From NCBI RefSeq assembly GCF_052114605.1, contig NZ_JBFRFB010000001.1:62001-126000 (forward strand): a stretch of 64,000 bases of DNA, given 5' to 3'. Every line of letters begins with the position of its first letter. Position 1 is the first letter of the stretch. Positions 49,768-57,556 of the stretch are shown here, in pieces. Source of the stretch: Microvirga sp052114605. GTDB taxonomy: Bacteria; Pseudomonadota; Alphaproteobacteria; Rhizobiales; Beijerinckiaceae. A model generated the notes under the pieces. The model saw only the letters and a program-made list of their open reading frames with translations. It was not told the DNA's origin and did no database searches. The position numbers and the translations under genes were made by a program.

Positions 49768-50234
49768 TTGACTTCAAACATTCCTTCGACTTCGACGCAG
49801 GCATCGAGCGGCAGTTCCGCGACGCCGATGGTGGAGCGGGCATGGCGGCCAGCATCGCCCAGAGCCTCGACCATCAGGTCCGAAGCGCCGTTCATGATCG
49901 GCGCGAGGCCTGCGAAAGTCGGGACGGCATTGATAAAGCCGCCGAGGCGCACGCATTTGACGACGTTGTCGAGGTCGCCGACGGCGGCTTTGAGCTGAGC
50001 GAGCAGGTTGATGGCGCAGAGACGTGCGGCCTGCTGACCGACCTCGGCTGAGATTTCCGCGCCGAGCTTGCCTTTGTGGGCATCGGCGAGCTTGCCGTCC
50101 ATCCCCAAGCAGAGCTGGCCGGAAATGACGATCAGGTTTCCGGTGCGCACGAAGGGCACGTAATTCGCTACGGGCGCTGCGGGCGTCGGAAGGGTGATGC
50201 CCAGGGCTTCGAGTTTCTTGTCAACTGCGCTCAT
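49764..50234 (-). CDS. RidA family protein
   Basis: The 156-residue protein has the YjgF/RidA fold with GNLIVISGQLC (the strand leading to the trimer interface), QAARLCAINLLAQLK and a C-terminal CVEVEGMFEVK. RidA proteins hydrolyse reactive enamine/imine intermediates, but this subgroup is longer than E. coli RidA (128) and has a Cys where the canonical arginine motif (RxxxEI) lies, so catalytic class is uncertain. The start at 50234 follows GGAGGA. It is cotranscribed with the phosphodiesterase gene. Confidence 0.85.
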   Translation of the reverse strand: MSAVDKKLEALGITLPTPAAPVANYVPFVRTGNLIVISGQLCLGMDGKLADAHKGKLGAEISAEVGQQAARLCAINLLAQLKAAVGDLDNVVKCVRLGGFINAVPTFAGLAPIMNGASDLMVEALGDAGRHARSTIGVAELPLDACVEVEGMFEVK

Positions 50235-50359
50235 GGTGAGTCCTCCGCTTGTAACAGTGTGGGGATTAGTGGCTGATGCCACTTAAGGACGCAAGACTGA
50301 ACATTGCCCTGTCCGCAGGACGATCCTATCTTGCGCCGGATGGGGGACTTGGAGAACAC

Positions 50360-51193
50360 ATGCGCTCGACCGTCGTCGCCACCGGCCTTTTCATCTCGAT
50401 GCTCGTTCCCGCCGCTGCGGAAACGGCGAAAGCACCGATCCTGCTGACGCCCCATAGGGCCATTTACGATCTTTCTCTACTTCGCTCCACGGGCTCCAAG
50501 GGAGTCGAGACGGCGAGGGGGCGCATCGCCATGGAATTCGGCGGCGATGCCTGCGACGGCTACACGATGAAATATCGCCAAGTGACTGTTCTCGACAGCA
50601 CCGAAGCGGGTTCGCGCACGCTCGATACCCAGACAGCGACCTTCGAGGCAGGCAACGGCCTCTCCATGCGCTTCAAGTCCACCTCCACCACGCAGGGACT
50701 TGTGCGAGACGGGGTCGATGGCGACGCGCAGCTGCGCCCCGACGGTTCGCTCGACGTGAAGTTCAAGCAGCCGCGCAACGAGGTCTTCGAGGCGAAGGGC
50801 CAGCCCATATTTCCGACCGAACATATGAAGCGCCTGATCGAAGCTGCCGAAAAGGGGGAGACCACCCTCTCGGTCAAGGTCTATGACGGCTCGGACGATG
50901 GCAAGAAAGTCTATGACACGCTCGGCCTGATCGGGCGCAAGATCGAACCGGGTGCCGCCACCAATCTCGAGGAGGCTGCGAAGCAGGACGGCTTGGCCAA
51001 GATGGACCGTTGGCCCATGACCCTCAGCTATTACGAGGAGGGCAACGCTGACCGGACCCCGATCTATACGATCTCGTTCGAGCTCTACGAGAACGGCATT
51101 ACCCGCGCACTCAAGATCGATTACGGGGATTTCGCCCTCAAGGGCGACCTGAAGAGCCTCAGCATGCAGCCCAACACGGCCTGTCAGCGCTGA
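50360..51193 (+). CDS. eipB: EipB-like periplasmic cell-envelope integrity protein (DUF1849)
   Basis: The 277-residue protein has a signal peptide (about 1-20, ending PAAAETA) and a mainly beta-strand DUF1849 domain. The two cysteines that form the conserved EipB disulfide are C65 (GGDACDGY) and C275 (NTACQR), the latter at the very end. EipB of Brucella is a beta-spiral periplasmic protein needed for envelope integrity. The start at 50360 follows GGAG. It is convergent with dinB, with a 10-nt overlap of the coding ends. Confidence 0.87.
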   Translation: MRSTVVATGLFISMLVPAAAETAKAPILLTPHRAIYDLSLLRSTGSKGVETARGRIAMEFGGDACDGYTMKYRQVTVLDSTEAGSRTLDTQTATFEAGNGLSMRFKSTSTTQGLVRDGVDGDAQLRPDGSLDVKFKQPRNEVFEAKGQPIFPTEHMKRLIEAAEKGETTLSVKVYDGSDDGKKVYDTLGLIGRKIEPGAATNLEEAAKQDGLAKMDRWPMTLSYYEEGNADRTPIYTISFELYENGITRALKIDYGDFALKGDLKSLSMQPNTACQR

Positions 51194-52458
51194 GGTTTCC
51201 TCAGCACGATGCCTTTCTGAAGGGCGCCGGCGCCGAATTTGTCGCGGATCTTGTCGATGGCCGCCTCCATATGGGCCTGGCGCACGACCGACTGGTCAGC
51301 AAGGTCGCCGTGGTCGGCCTCCGCCCCGTCGCAGAGATCCGCCGCGCCGATGCCGATGAGGCGGTAGGCGGTGCCGTCGCAGGCGGCTTTCAGGAGCTGG
51401 CGGGCGGGATCGAACAGGCGGGCGGCGAGTTGGGTCGGCGGAAAGCCCGACCGGGTACGCGTCAGCAGACGGAATTCCTTGTCCTTCAGCTTCAGCGTCA
51501 CGCTGCGGCCCGCGAGGCCCGCAATCTTGAGCCGGCGGGACACCTTCTCGGACAGTCGCCACAGAATGGGCTCCAGGTCGTCGAACGAGCGCAGATCCGT
51601 TTCGAAGGTGGTTTCTGCCGAAATGCTCTTCGTTTCGCGCTCCGGTGTCACTTGCCGGGTGTCTTCACCCCAGGCAAGGCGCGAGAGGCGCTGGGCATCC
51701 CGCCCGAGAGCTTCGAACAAGGTTTTAAGCGGGATGTCGCGCAGATGCGCGATTTGCGTCACGCCGACCTTGGCGAGCCTGGATTGTGCCGAGGCGCCAA
51801 TTCCTGGGATCATGCCGACCGGCTTATTGGCCAGGAAGGCAGCGGCCTCGTCGCGTCCGATGATCGAGAAACCGCGCGGCTTCTCGAAGTCGGAGGCGAT
51901 CTTTGCCAGGAACTTGTTGTAGGAGAGGCCAACCGAGATGCTGATCCCGATCTTCTTCTCCACCTTATGGGCGAAGCGGGCGAGGGTCAGCGCCGGGCTG
52001 CCGTGATGAAGCCGTTCCGTGCCCGTAAGATCGAGGAAAGCCTCGTCGATGGAGACCGGCTCCACCAGCGGTGTCAGCTCCAGCATGAGGTCGCGCACTT
52101 CATGCCCTGCTTTCCGGTACTTTTCTCCGTTCGGCTTGATCACTACCGCATGGGGGCAGAGCTTGAGCGCCTGGAACATGGGCATGGCGGAGCGCACGCC
52201 GAACGTGCGGGCCATGTAGCAGGCGGTGGAGACCACCCCGCGCTTGCCGCCGCCGATGATGACCGGTTTGTCGGCGAGGCTGGGATCGTCCCGCTTTTCC
52301 ACTGCCGCAAAGAAGGCATCGCAATCCACATGGGCGATGGACAGGATGTCCCGTTCCTTATGCCTGAGCAGGCGCGGCGAACCGCACGCGCTGCACCGAT
52401 CCGCCCGCGGGGAGGCGGCGGGTGTCAGGCAGTCACGGCAGAACGGGGCGTCGCTCAT
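51184..52458 (-). CDS. dinB: DNA polymerase IV with N-terminal zinc-ribbon-like segment
   Basis: The 424-residue Y-family polymerase has catalytic acidic residues D45 (HVDCDAFFAAVE) and D138/E139 (SIDEAFLDLTG), the SYNKFLAKIASDF finger and helix-hairpin-helix GMIPGIG, then the little-finger domain to the end. Ahead of the palm, C7xxC10 and C22xxC25 form a zinc-ribbon-like pair (CRDC, CSAC) that E. coli DinB lacks. It performs error-prone translesion synthesis. The start at 52458 places the gene 11 nt after DUF3572; an in-frame start at 52500 would overlap that gene. Confidence 0.93.
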   Translation of the reverse strand: MSDAPFCRDCLTPAASPRADRCSACGSPRLLRHKERDILSIAHVDCDAFFAAVEKRDDPSLADKPVIIGGGKRGVVSTACYMARTFGVRSAMPMFQALKLCPHAVVIKPNGEKYRKAGHEVRDLMLELTPLVEPVSIDEAFLDLTGTERLHHGSPALTLARFAHKVEKKIGISISVGLSYNKFLAKIASDFEKPRGFSIIGRDEAAAFLANKPVGMIPGIGASAQSRLAKVGVTQIAHLRDIPLKTLFEALGRDAQRLSRLAWGEDTRQVTPERETKSISAETTFETDLRSFDDLEPILWRLSEKVSRRLKIAGLAGRSVTLKLKDKEFRLLTRTRSGFPPTQLAARLFDPARQLLKAACDGTAYRLIGIGAADLCDGAEADHGDLADQSVVRQAHMEAAIDKIRDKFGAGALQKGIVLRKPQR

Positions 52459-52469
52459 GGGTGGGTCGC

Positions 52470-52760
52470 CTAATCGAATTCGGAGGGCGAGAGCGTCCAA
52501 TGGGCGAGCATGATGTGCTCGGGCTTGGTGTCGAGTTCCTTCGCCAGCGCGATCAGCAGCGGCTCGTCGGCGGCCACATAGTCGAGAATGGCGGCGAAGA
52601 ATCCGGGTTGGGCCGCGGCGGAGCGGATATTATCCGCCTGAAGGCCGGAGATGGCCAAAAAGCGTCCCATGCGTTCCTCGTCGCTCGTGATGAAGGCGAA
52701 AGCGCCGAGTGCGACATTTTCCGCCTCATCCCTCGTCAGTCTTTTTAATGGAGTGTTCAT
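52470..52760 (-). CDS. DUF3572 family protein
   Basis: The 96-residue acidic helical protein has the DUF3572 pattern (ALGAFAFITSDEERMGRFLAISGLQADNIR, in part, then FFAAILDYVAADEPLLIALA, in part). It is a small alphaproteobacterial family of unknown role. An alternative ATG at 52775 would add five residues. It is placed just upstream of dinB and divergent from divK, an arrangement common in Hyphomicrobiales. Confidence 0.82.
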   Translation of the reverse strand: MNTPLKRLTRDEAENVALGAFAFITSDEERMGRFLAISGLQADNIRSAAAQPGFFAAILDYVAADEPLLIALAKELDTKPEHIMLAHWTLSPSEFD

Positions 52761-52854
52761 TCTGTCGGTTTGCATTTCATCAATAGGTTGGACCCTACAT
52801 ATATCATCTGAAGAGGTGGGCCGGTGAAGTGCTTTGGGCCCTGGGATAGCCACA

Positions 52855-53238
52855 ATGAAGAAGACCGTGCTCATCGTTGAGGATAACGAGCTCAACATGA
52901 AGCTCTTCAACGATCTGCTTGAGGCCCATGGCTATGCCACGCTGAAAACCAGCCATGGCATCGAGGCGATGGAGCTCGCCCGCGCCCACAAGCCCGACCT
53001 GATCCTCATGGATATCCAGTTGCCAGAGGTCTCGGGCCTCGAGGTGACCCGGTGGCTGAAGGCGGACGAAGACCTGAAGTCCATCCCCGTCATCGCGATC
53101 ACGGCTTTCGCCATGAAAGGCGACGAGGAACGAATCCGGGAAGGGGGCTGCGAGGCCTATATGTCCAAGCCGATCTCGGTGGCGAAATTCATCGCGACGG
53201 TAAAGACTTATCTCGAAGCGGACGGCGCTACCTCATAA
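52855..53238 (+). CDS. divK: Cell-cycle response regulator DivK
   Basis: The 127-residue single receiver domain has phospho-acceptor Asp53 (LILMDIQLP), acidic pair E9/D10 and Lys105 in MSKPISV. It matches DivK of Caulobacter and rhizobia over its length (MKKTVLIVEDNELNMKLFNDLL, in part; TAFAMKGDEERIREGGCEAYMSKPI, in part). DivK with PleC and DivJ directs polar CtrA control. The usual downstream partner pleD is absent; a structured non-coding region follows. The start at 52855 is where conservation begins. Confidence 0.95.
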   Translation: MKKTVLIVEDNELNMKLFNDLLEAHGYATLKTSHGIEAMELARAHKPDLILMDIQLPEVSGLEVTRWLKADEDLKSIPVIAITAFAMKGDEERIREGGCEAYMSKPISVAKFIATVKTYLEADGATS

Positions 53239-53386
53239 GAGAATCACCCTTTCGAGGTAGAGGGAAGGGGTAGCTCTCAAGTAGCCTCTAAGCCCTTGGC
53301 AAGTGGGGGTTAACTTTTTTGGGAAAATGCTGTTTTTCCGCCACATATGCGCTTGCATCGGCGCATGTTTCCAATATGTTCAAGCT

Positions 53387-53549
53387 ATCTTATCCGCCTC
53401 GGCGGTAGAAATGCCCTACGGATGCTCAGGTCCGCCGCATCTCCTGGGACTTCGTGGGCTCGGCCAGTTGGAAGCGGATCGTTGCCTCCTCAACGCTGCT
53501 CTCCAGCTGGCCACCTCATCTCCCGACAGCGCCCTTGAGGCGCTTTTTT
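53387..53549 (+). ncRNA. Candidate small RNA with anti-Shine-Dalgarno hairpin loops
   Basis: A possible promoter TTGCAT (53353-53358) and TATGTT (53375-53380), spacer 16, precedes an about 160-nt region that ends in a perfect terminator. Hairpin 1: AGGTCC (53428-53433) with GGACTT (53447-53452), whose loop contains TCTCCT. Hairpin 2: GGCCAGTTGGA (53462-53472) with TCCAGCTGGCC (53502-53512), with an inner CGTTG/CAACG stem capped by loop CCTCCT (53485-53490). C-rich loops that can pair with ribosome binding sites are typical of several rhizobial sRNA families. No protein-like frame is present. From 53550 to 53762 only a further short stem (GGCTTGG/CCAAGCC near 53619-53637) is seen. Confidence 0.55.
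53528..53549 (+). terminator. Terminator of the candidate sRNA
   Basis: AGCGCC pairs with GGCGCT (6 bp, loop CTTGA), directly followed by six T. Confidence 0.88.
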
Positions 53550-53762
53550 ATTGCCCGTTTCCCCACACGGCCCTGTCGCGGAACTGCCAAGGCTCTAGCT
53601 TTCCTTTCAGCTCCGTCGGGCTTGGCAATCCCAAGCCACGAATCGAGAATGTTCACGCGCTTCAGCTTGCAGCTTAAGCTTGGCCGGGACTATTAAGCCA
53701 GATGGCCGATGCCGCTAGGGCAAGTTTTCGGCGGCATCGTGCGCACAAAAGAGGATCGGACC

Positions 53763-55604
53763 ATGGATCAACGCAAGCCCTCGCTTCCTCCGAAATCGGC
53801 GCTGACGCGCTTTTCCGTGGCGCCGCTCTCCACCGTGACCCGGCGGCTGGCGGATGTGGCTTCGGGGCGGGCGCCCGCCGATCTGGTGATCACGGGTGCG
53901 CGGGTGCTCTCCACCTATAGCGAGCGGATCGCGCCCGAGCGGGAGGTGTGGATCGCAGGCGGTCGTATCGCCGCCGTGAAGCCCGCCGGTGCCTACAAGC
54001 AGATCAAGGGAGCGCCTGGCCTGCTCTATGATGCCAAGGGCGGCATCATCGCGCCCGGTCTCGTCGATCCGCATATCCATATCGAGAGCAGCATGATCAC
54101 GGCCTGCGCTTATGCGGAGGCCGCGCTTCTCAATGGAACCACCACGATCTTTTGCGACAGCCACGAGATCGGCAACGTCATGGATGCTGCCGGTATCGAG
54201 ATGATGCTGGAAGATGCGCGCCACGCGCCGCTCTCCATTTTCCTCACCGTTCCGAGCACTGTGCCGGCCACATCGCCTGAATTGGAAACGGCGGGCGGCG
54301 ACCTGACGCCGGACAAGATCGCGGCGATCTTCGACCGTTGGCCGGAAGCAGCTGCTTTGGGCGAGAAGATGGATTTCGTGCCCGTCACCATGGGCGATGA
54401 GAGAAGCCACGCGATCCTCGCGGCGGCGCTGGAACGCGGCAAGCCCGTATCGGGCCATATCTATGGACGAGAGTTCGTGGCCGCTTATGCCGCAAGCGGC
54501 GTCACCGACACGCACGAAGCCATCGACCGCGATATTGCGGACGACTTGCTCGATGCGGGCGTGTGGATTTTCCTGCGTGGCGGCCCGCCCACGACGCCGT
54601 GGCACTCGCTGCCAGAGGCGATCAAGACGATCACGGAACTTGGCTCCTCGCACAAGCGCATCTGCGTCTGCACAGATGACCGCGATGCGGACGATCTCAT
54701 GATGTTCGGCATGGACTGGGTGACGCGGGAAGCGCGCCGCGCGGGGATGAGCCGCGAACAGGCCTGGAGCATGGGCTCGCTTCATCCGGCGACCCGTTTC
54801 GGTATGGAAGGCGAGATTGGCGGTCTCGGCGGCGGACGCCGCGCCGACCTCGTTCTGCTCAACGACGATCTCGAAGTGCAGAACACATGGTATGGCGGCG
54901 AGCTCGTCGTCGAGCAGAGGAAGATCACACCGGTGCTCGATCAGGCGCTCTCGAACCGCTATCGCTATCCGGCGGAGGCCTATCGCACGGTGCATGTCTC
55001 GCAGAAGCCGAAGCTGATCCCCGAGCTGCCGACTGCCGCTATCACGGCCAATGTCATCCGCGTTGCGTTGCCCGGCATCGTGCTGTTCCACGACAAGGTG
55101 GAATTGCAGAAGGAAGACAGCTGGGATGCGCTGTTGTCCAAGAACGATCTGACCTTCGTCACCGTGATCGAACGCCATGGCAACACGAACGGCGCCGGCG
55201 TGGCGCATGGTCTGCTCAAGGATTTCGGCCTGAAAAGCGGCGCGGTTGCGAGCAGTGTCGGACATGACTCGCATAACTTGATCGTTGCCGGTACCAACGA
55301 GGCCGACATGCAGCTCGCGCTCGACACCATCATCGAGGCGCAGGGTGGTGTCTGCGTGGTGGATCAGGGCATGGTCATCGCCATGGTGGCGCTGCCCATC
55401 GCGGGGCTTCTCTCCGACAAGCGTGTGACCGATGTCGCCGAGGAGACGCGCACGCTGAAGGCCGCATGGGACAAGGCCGGCTGCAGGATTCCCTATATGG
55501 GCTTCAACCTGATCCCGCTTTCCGTGATCCCGGAAATCCGCATCACCGACAAGGGGCTGGTCCTCGTGCCCGAGATGGAGCTCATATCGCTTTACGAGGA
55601 TTAA
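53763..55604 (+). CDS. ade: Adenine deaminase
   Basis: The 613-residue amidohydrolase has the metal-binding start GLVDPHIHIESS, later HxGxE-type HIYGREF and DTHEAI, and the CTDDRDADDL motif of the family. The C-terminal adenine deaminase domain (about 430-613) has VIERHGNTNGAGVAHGLLKDFGLKSGAVASSVGHDSHN, in part. It deaminates adenine to hypoxanthine in purine salvage. The start at 53763 follows AGAGGA; an in-frame upstream ATG (53709) is unlikely. It lies alone, without linked purine genes. Confidence 0.93.
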   Translation: MDQRKPSLPPKSALTRFSVAPLSTVTRRLADVASGRAPADLVITGARVLSTYSERIAPEREVWIAGGRIAAVKPAGAYKQIKGAPGLLYDAKGGIIAPGLVDPHIHIESSMITACAYAEAALLNGTTTIFCDSHEIGNVMDAAGIEMMLEDARHAPLSIFLTVPSTVPATSPELETAGGDLTPDKIAAIFDRWPEAAALGEKMDFVPVTMGDERSHAILAAALERGKPVSGHIYGREFVAAYAASGVTDTHEAIDRDIADDLLDAGVWIFLRGGPPTTPWHSLPEAIKTITELGSSHKRICVCTDDRDADDLMMFGMDWVTREARRAGMSREQAWSMGSLHPATRFGMEGEIGGLGGGRRADLVLLNDDLEVQNTWYGGELVVEQRKITPVLDQALSNRYRYPAEAYRTVHVSQKPKLIPELPTAAITANVIRVALPGIVLFHDKVELQKEDSWDALLSKNDLTFVTVIERHGNTNGAGVAHGLLKDFGLKSGAVASSVGHDSHNLIVAGTNEADMQLALDTIIEAQGGVCVVDQGMVIAMVALPIAGLLSDKRVTDVAEETRTLKAAWDKAGCRIPYMGFNLIPLSVIPEIRITDKGLVLVPEMELISLYED

Positions 55605-55616
55605 GAACGCTCGCTT

Positions 55617-55796
55617 TTATTCCTCAATGACCTTCAGTTGATCGCCGCATTCCGCGCATGTGCCTAGAGCAGGTTCGGCGATCATCTGTCGGGTGCCGCA
55701 ATGCGGGCACCCCTTCATCGCCATGTGCAATATTCCCTGCATCTGTGGCGCGCTCTTGCGTAATGCTTCGCTGACGAGGACGGCTTGCTCGAACAT
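55617..55796 (-). CDS. Small zinc-ribbon protein
   Basis: A 59-codon gene encodes a protein with two Cys pairs, C30/C33 (CPHC) and C47/C50 (CAEC), spaced like a zinc ribbon. The N-terminal 28 residues are helical and may mediate protein contact (MFEQAVLVSEALRKS). Start at ATG 55796 is supported by GGGAGG 6 nt upstream. It is convergent with ade with a gap of 12 nt. Function is unknown. Confidence 0.72.
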   Translation of the reverse strand: MFEQAVLVSEALRKSAPQMQGILHMAMKGCPHCGTRQMIAEPALGTCAECGDQLKVIEE

Positions 55797-55960
55797 GGAC
55801 GCCTCCCATGAGGTCCATGATGCTGCGCCTGCCGGTAAAGACCGTCAATTCCAGATTCAGAGGTAGTCAGTTTCACGATTGCATCAACAACGTTGGATGT
55901 CGCCGCTGTTCCGAATAACTGGGTGCTTCGGCTTGAGTGGTTAATCTGTTGCGCTAAGTC

Positions 55961-56218
55961 GTGAGGATGAGCAAAATTCAATGGCGGCAGGACCGCGTGG
56001 CCGGCGTGCCGCTTAATCGCTATGTCGGTGTCGTCGGAACAGTGGAAGTGGGCAGCGTCGATTATGATGGCAGCAACAGATTCTGGATCTGGTCCACACC
56101 CCTTCAGGAAGATGCCTGGGGTTACGGCACGACGGAAGAAGCAGCCAAGGCAGCCTTCGAGACATGGCTGACGCAATGGCTTGAGAATTTCAGGCCCTTC
56201 TTTCAGCTGGACCCTTAA
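55961..56218 (+). CDS. Hypothetical small protein
   Basis: The 85-residue protein is rich in Trp and acidic residues (WRQDRVAGV, FWIWSTPLQEDAWGYG, WLTQWLENFRPFF) and looks like a small alpha/beta domain. Start is GTG 55961 or ATG 55967. No family is recognised. The gene is followed after 10 nt by the remnant of a GDSL hydrolase gene. Confidence 0.6.
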   Translation: MRMSKIQWRQDRVAGVPLNRYVGVVGTVEVGSVDYDGSNRFWIWSTPLQEDAWGYGTTEEAAKAAFETWLTQWLENFRPFFQLDP

Positions 56219-56228
56219 GGCGCGCGTA

Positions 56229-56458
56229 ATGAGCCACGTAGTCCTTCTCGGCGACAGCGTGTTCGACAACGGATCCTATGTGCGGAAGGGTGAGCCCGAT
56301 GTGGTGGAGCAAGTTCGCGGCTGATCTGCAACGAGGATACTGATTACGCCAAACCCATCGAATCCTCGGTCTGGGGCGGGGACAAGATCGCCACGGTGAC
56401 CGCCAAATCCGTCACGTCCCCTTTTCAATCCGGCTATTCCAAAGTCTTTAAATCCTGA
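56229..56458 (+). pseudogene. Remnant of an SGNH/GDSL hydrolase gene (internal deletion)
   Basis: The first 31 codons read MSHVVLLGDSVFDNGSYVRK... with the GDSV nucleophile block of SGNH hydrolases, then stop at TGA 56322-56324. The next frame (+2) continues with ICNEDTDYAKPIESSVWGG and an ending KIATVTAKSV..., as at the C-terminus of these enzymes, and stops at 56456. The whole centre (well over 100 residues) is missing. The two parts adjoin near 56323, so one internal deletion is the simplest explanation. No function remains. Confidence 0.72.
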
Positions 56459-56607
56459 AACTGTCTCCCAAGTCGTCGCACAGTGTTCGGTCACTGAATA
56501 CTTGGGTCAGGCCAATTGTCTCAGCTGATTGCTACGCTTGGAAACTTTCGGGCTGCTCTGAATTATTCTGTGACGGGAATTATCTGTTCCTTCGCAGGAG
56601 TATGGCG

Positions 56608-57255
56608 ATGAAGAGGTTTCTTTTGCTCTCGAGTGCCGCTCTCATAACTTTCGCAAGCATCGGCACGGCTGACGCCCAGGGTTTCCGCGGCGGTGGATGG
56701 CATGGCGGTGGTTGGCATGGTGGCGGCTGGAATGGCGGTGGTTGGCGTGGCGGCGGCTGGCACGGTGGCGGTTGGCACGGTGGTGGCTGGAACAATGGCG
56801 GCGCTCTTGCCGCCGGCCTGATCGGCGGCGCCCTGATCGGTGGTCTCGCCACGGCCGCCGCGACACCGGGCTATGGCTATGGATATCCGGGTTATTACGG
56901 TTATCGTGGATACGGATATAATTACGGTTACAACGGCTATCCGACGAACTATTACCCTGCCTACAGTTATAATTACGGTTACCCGGCCTATGGTTACAGG
57001 TATGCCTATAATCCGTATCCGTACAGATATTATCGACGCCCGGTAGCGACCCGTGTCGTCTATCGAAACGTGCCCGTCTACAGGGACCGCGTAGTTTATC
57101 GTGAGCCGTATTACCGCACACGCACGGTCTACCAACAGCCGCGCTATCGCACGCAAGCGATCCACCGTCAGACAGTCGTACGCGTTGCTCCGCGACGTGA
57201 CGTCGTGACAACCGGCACAATCGTACGGCATCGTCCAGGCCGCTCCGATCACTGA
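56608..57255 (+). CDS. Secreted Gly/Trp/His/Tyr-rich repeat protein
   Basis: The 215-residue protein has a signal peptide (MKRFLLLSSAALITFASIG, cut after about 24 residues), seven GGGWx units (x is H, N or R) in about residues 28-62, a Gly/Ala-rich hydrophobic stretch, a Tyr/Gly-rich region (many YGY and YNY units), and an Arg/Tyr/Val-rich basic tail. Start at 56608 follows GGAG with 7-nt spacing (an ATG two codons earlier is too close). The His and Trp side chains could bind metal or attach to the envelope. Similar low-complexity secreted proteins are common in Hyphomicrobiales; function is unknown. Confidence 0.7.
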   Translation: MKRFLLLSSAALITFASIGTADAQGFRGGGWHGGGWHGGGWNGGGWRGGGWHGGGWHGGGWNNGGALAAGLIGGALIGGLATAAATPGYGYGYPGYYGYRGYGYNYGYNGYPTNYYPAYSYNYGYPAYGYRYAYNPYPYRYYRRPVATRVVYRNVPVYRDRVVYREPYYRTRTVYQQPRYRTQAIHRQTVVRVAPRRDVVTTGTIVRHRPGRSDH

Positions 57256-57287
57256 AAAGCGCGGTAGAGAACTTCTGGGCAAGCCAG

Positions 57288-57318
57288 AAGCCGTCTCCGT
57301 GAGGAGGCGGCTTTCTTT
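57288..57318 (+). terminator. Rho-independent terminator
   Basis: AAGCCGTCTCC pairs with GGAGGCGGCTT (11 bp with one G-T, loop GTGA), followed by TCTTTT. 57319-57556 holds no gene that can be supported. Confidence 0.85.
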
Positions 57319-57556
57319 TCGGCGTCGGTACTGTGATGAAGCGCACTTACCGGGCCTGGCATTTGCGCCATTCTGCACTCGTCGCAATGCGAGAGGGTAC
57401 AGCCCATGATCGACGGCATTGAGACACTAAGACCTCGACTTCGGAGGCCCCTGGGCAGTCTATGGCCCGATATGGGTCACAACGCCGAGACCCATGATCT
57501 GAAAACGTCGATCCATCTTCGGGGCGTCATTCCTAACCGAAATGAGGAATGCTCTC

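Noticed and set aside
53303..53677. A 124-codon frame between divK and ade
   Set aside because: Codon use is not coding-like and the frame runs through a strong hairpin set and a Rho-independent terminator, which point to an RNA.
56699..56800. Short near-identical DNA units as a CRISPR array
   Set aside because: They are in-frame codons of the GGGWx repeat without spacers; no cas genes are present.
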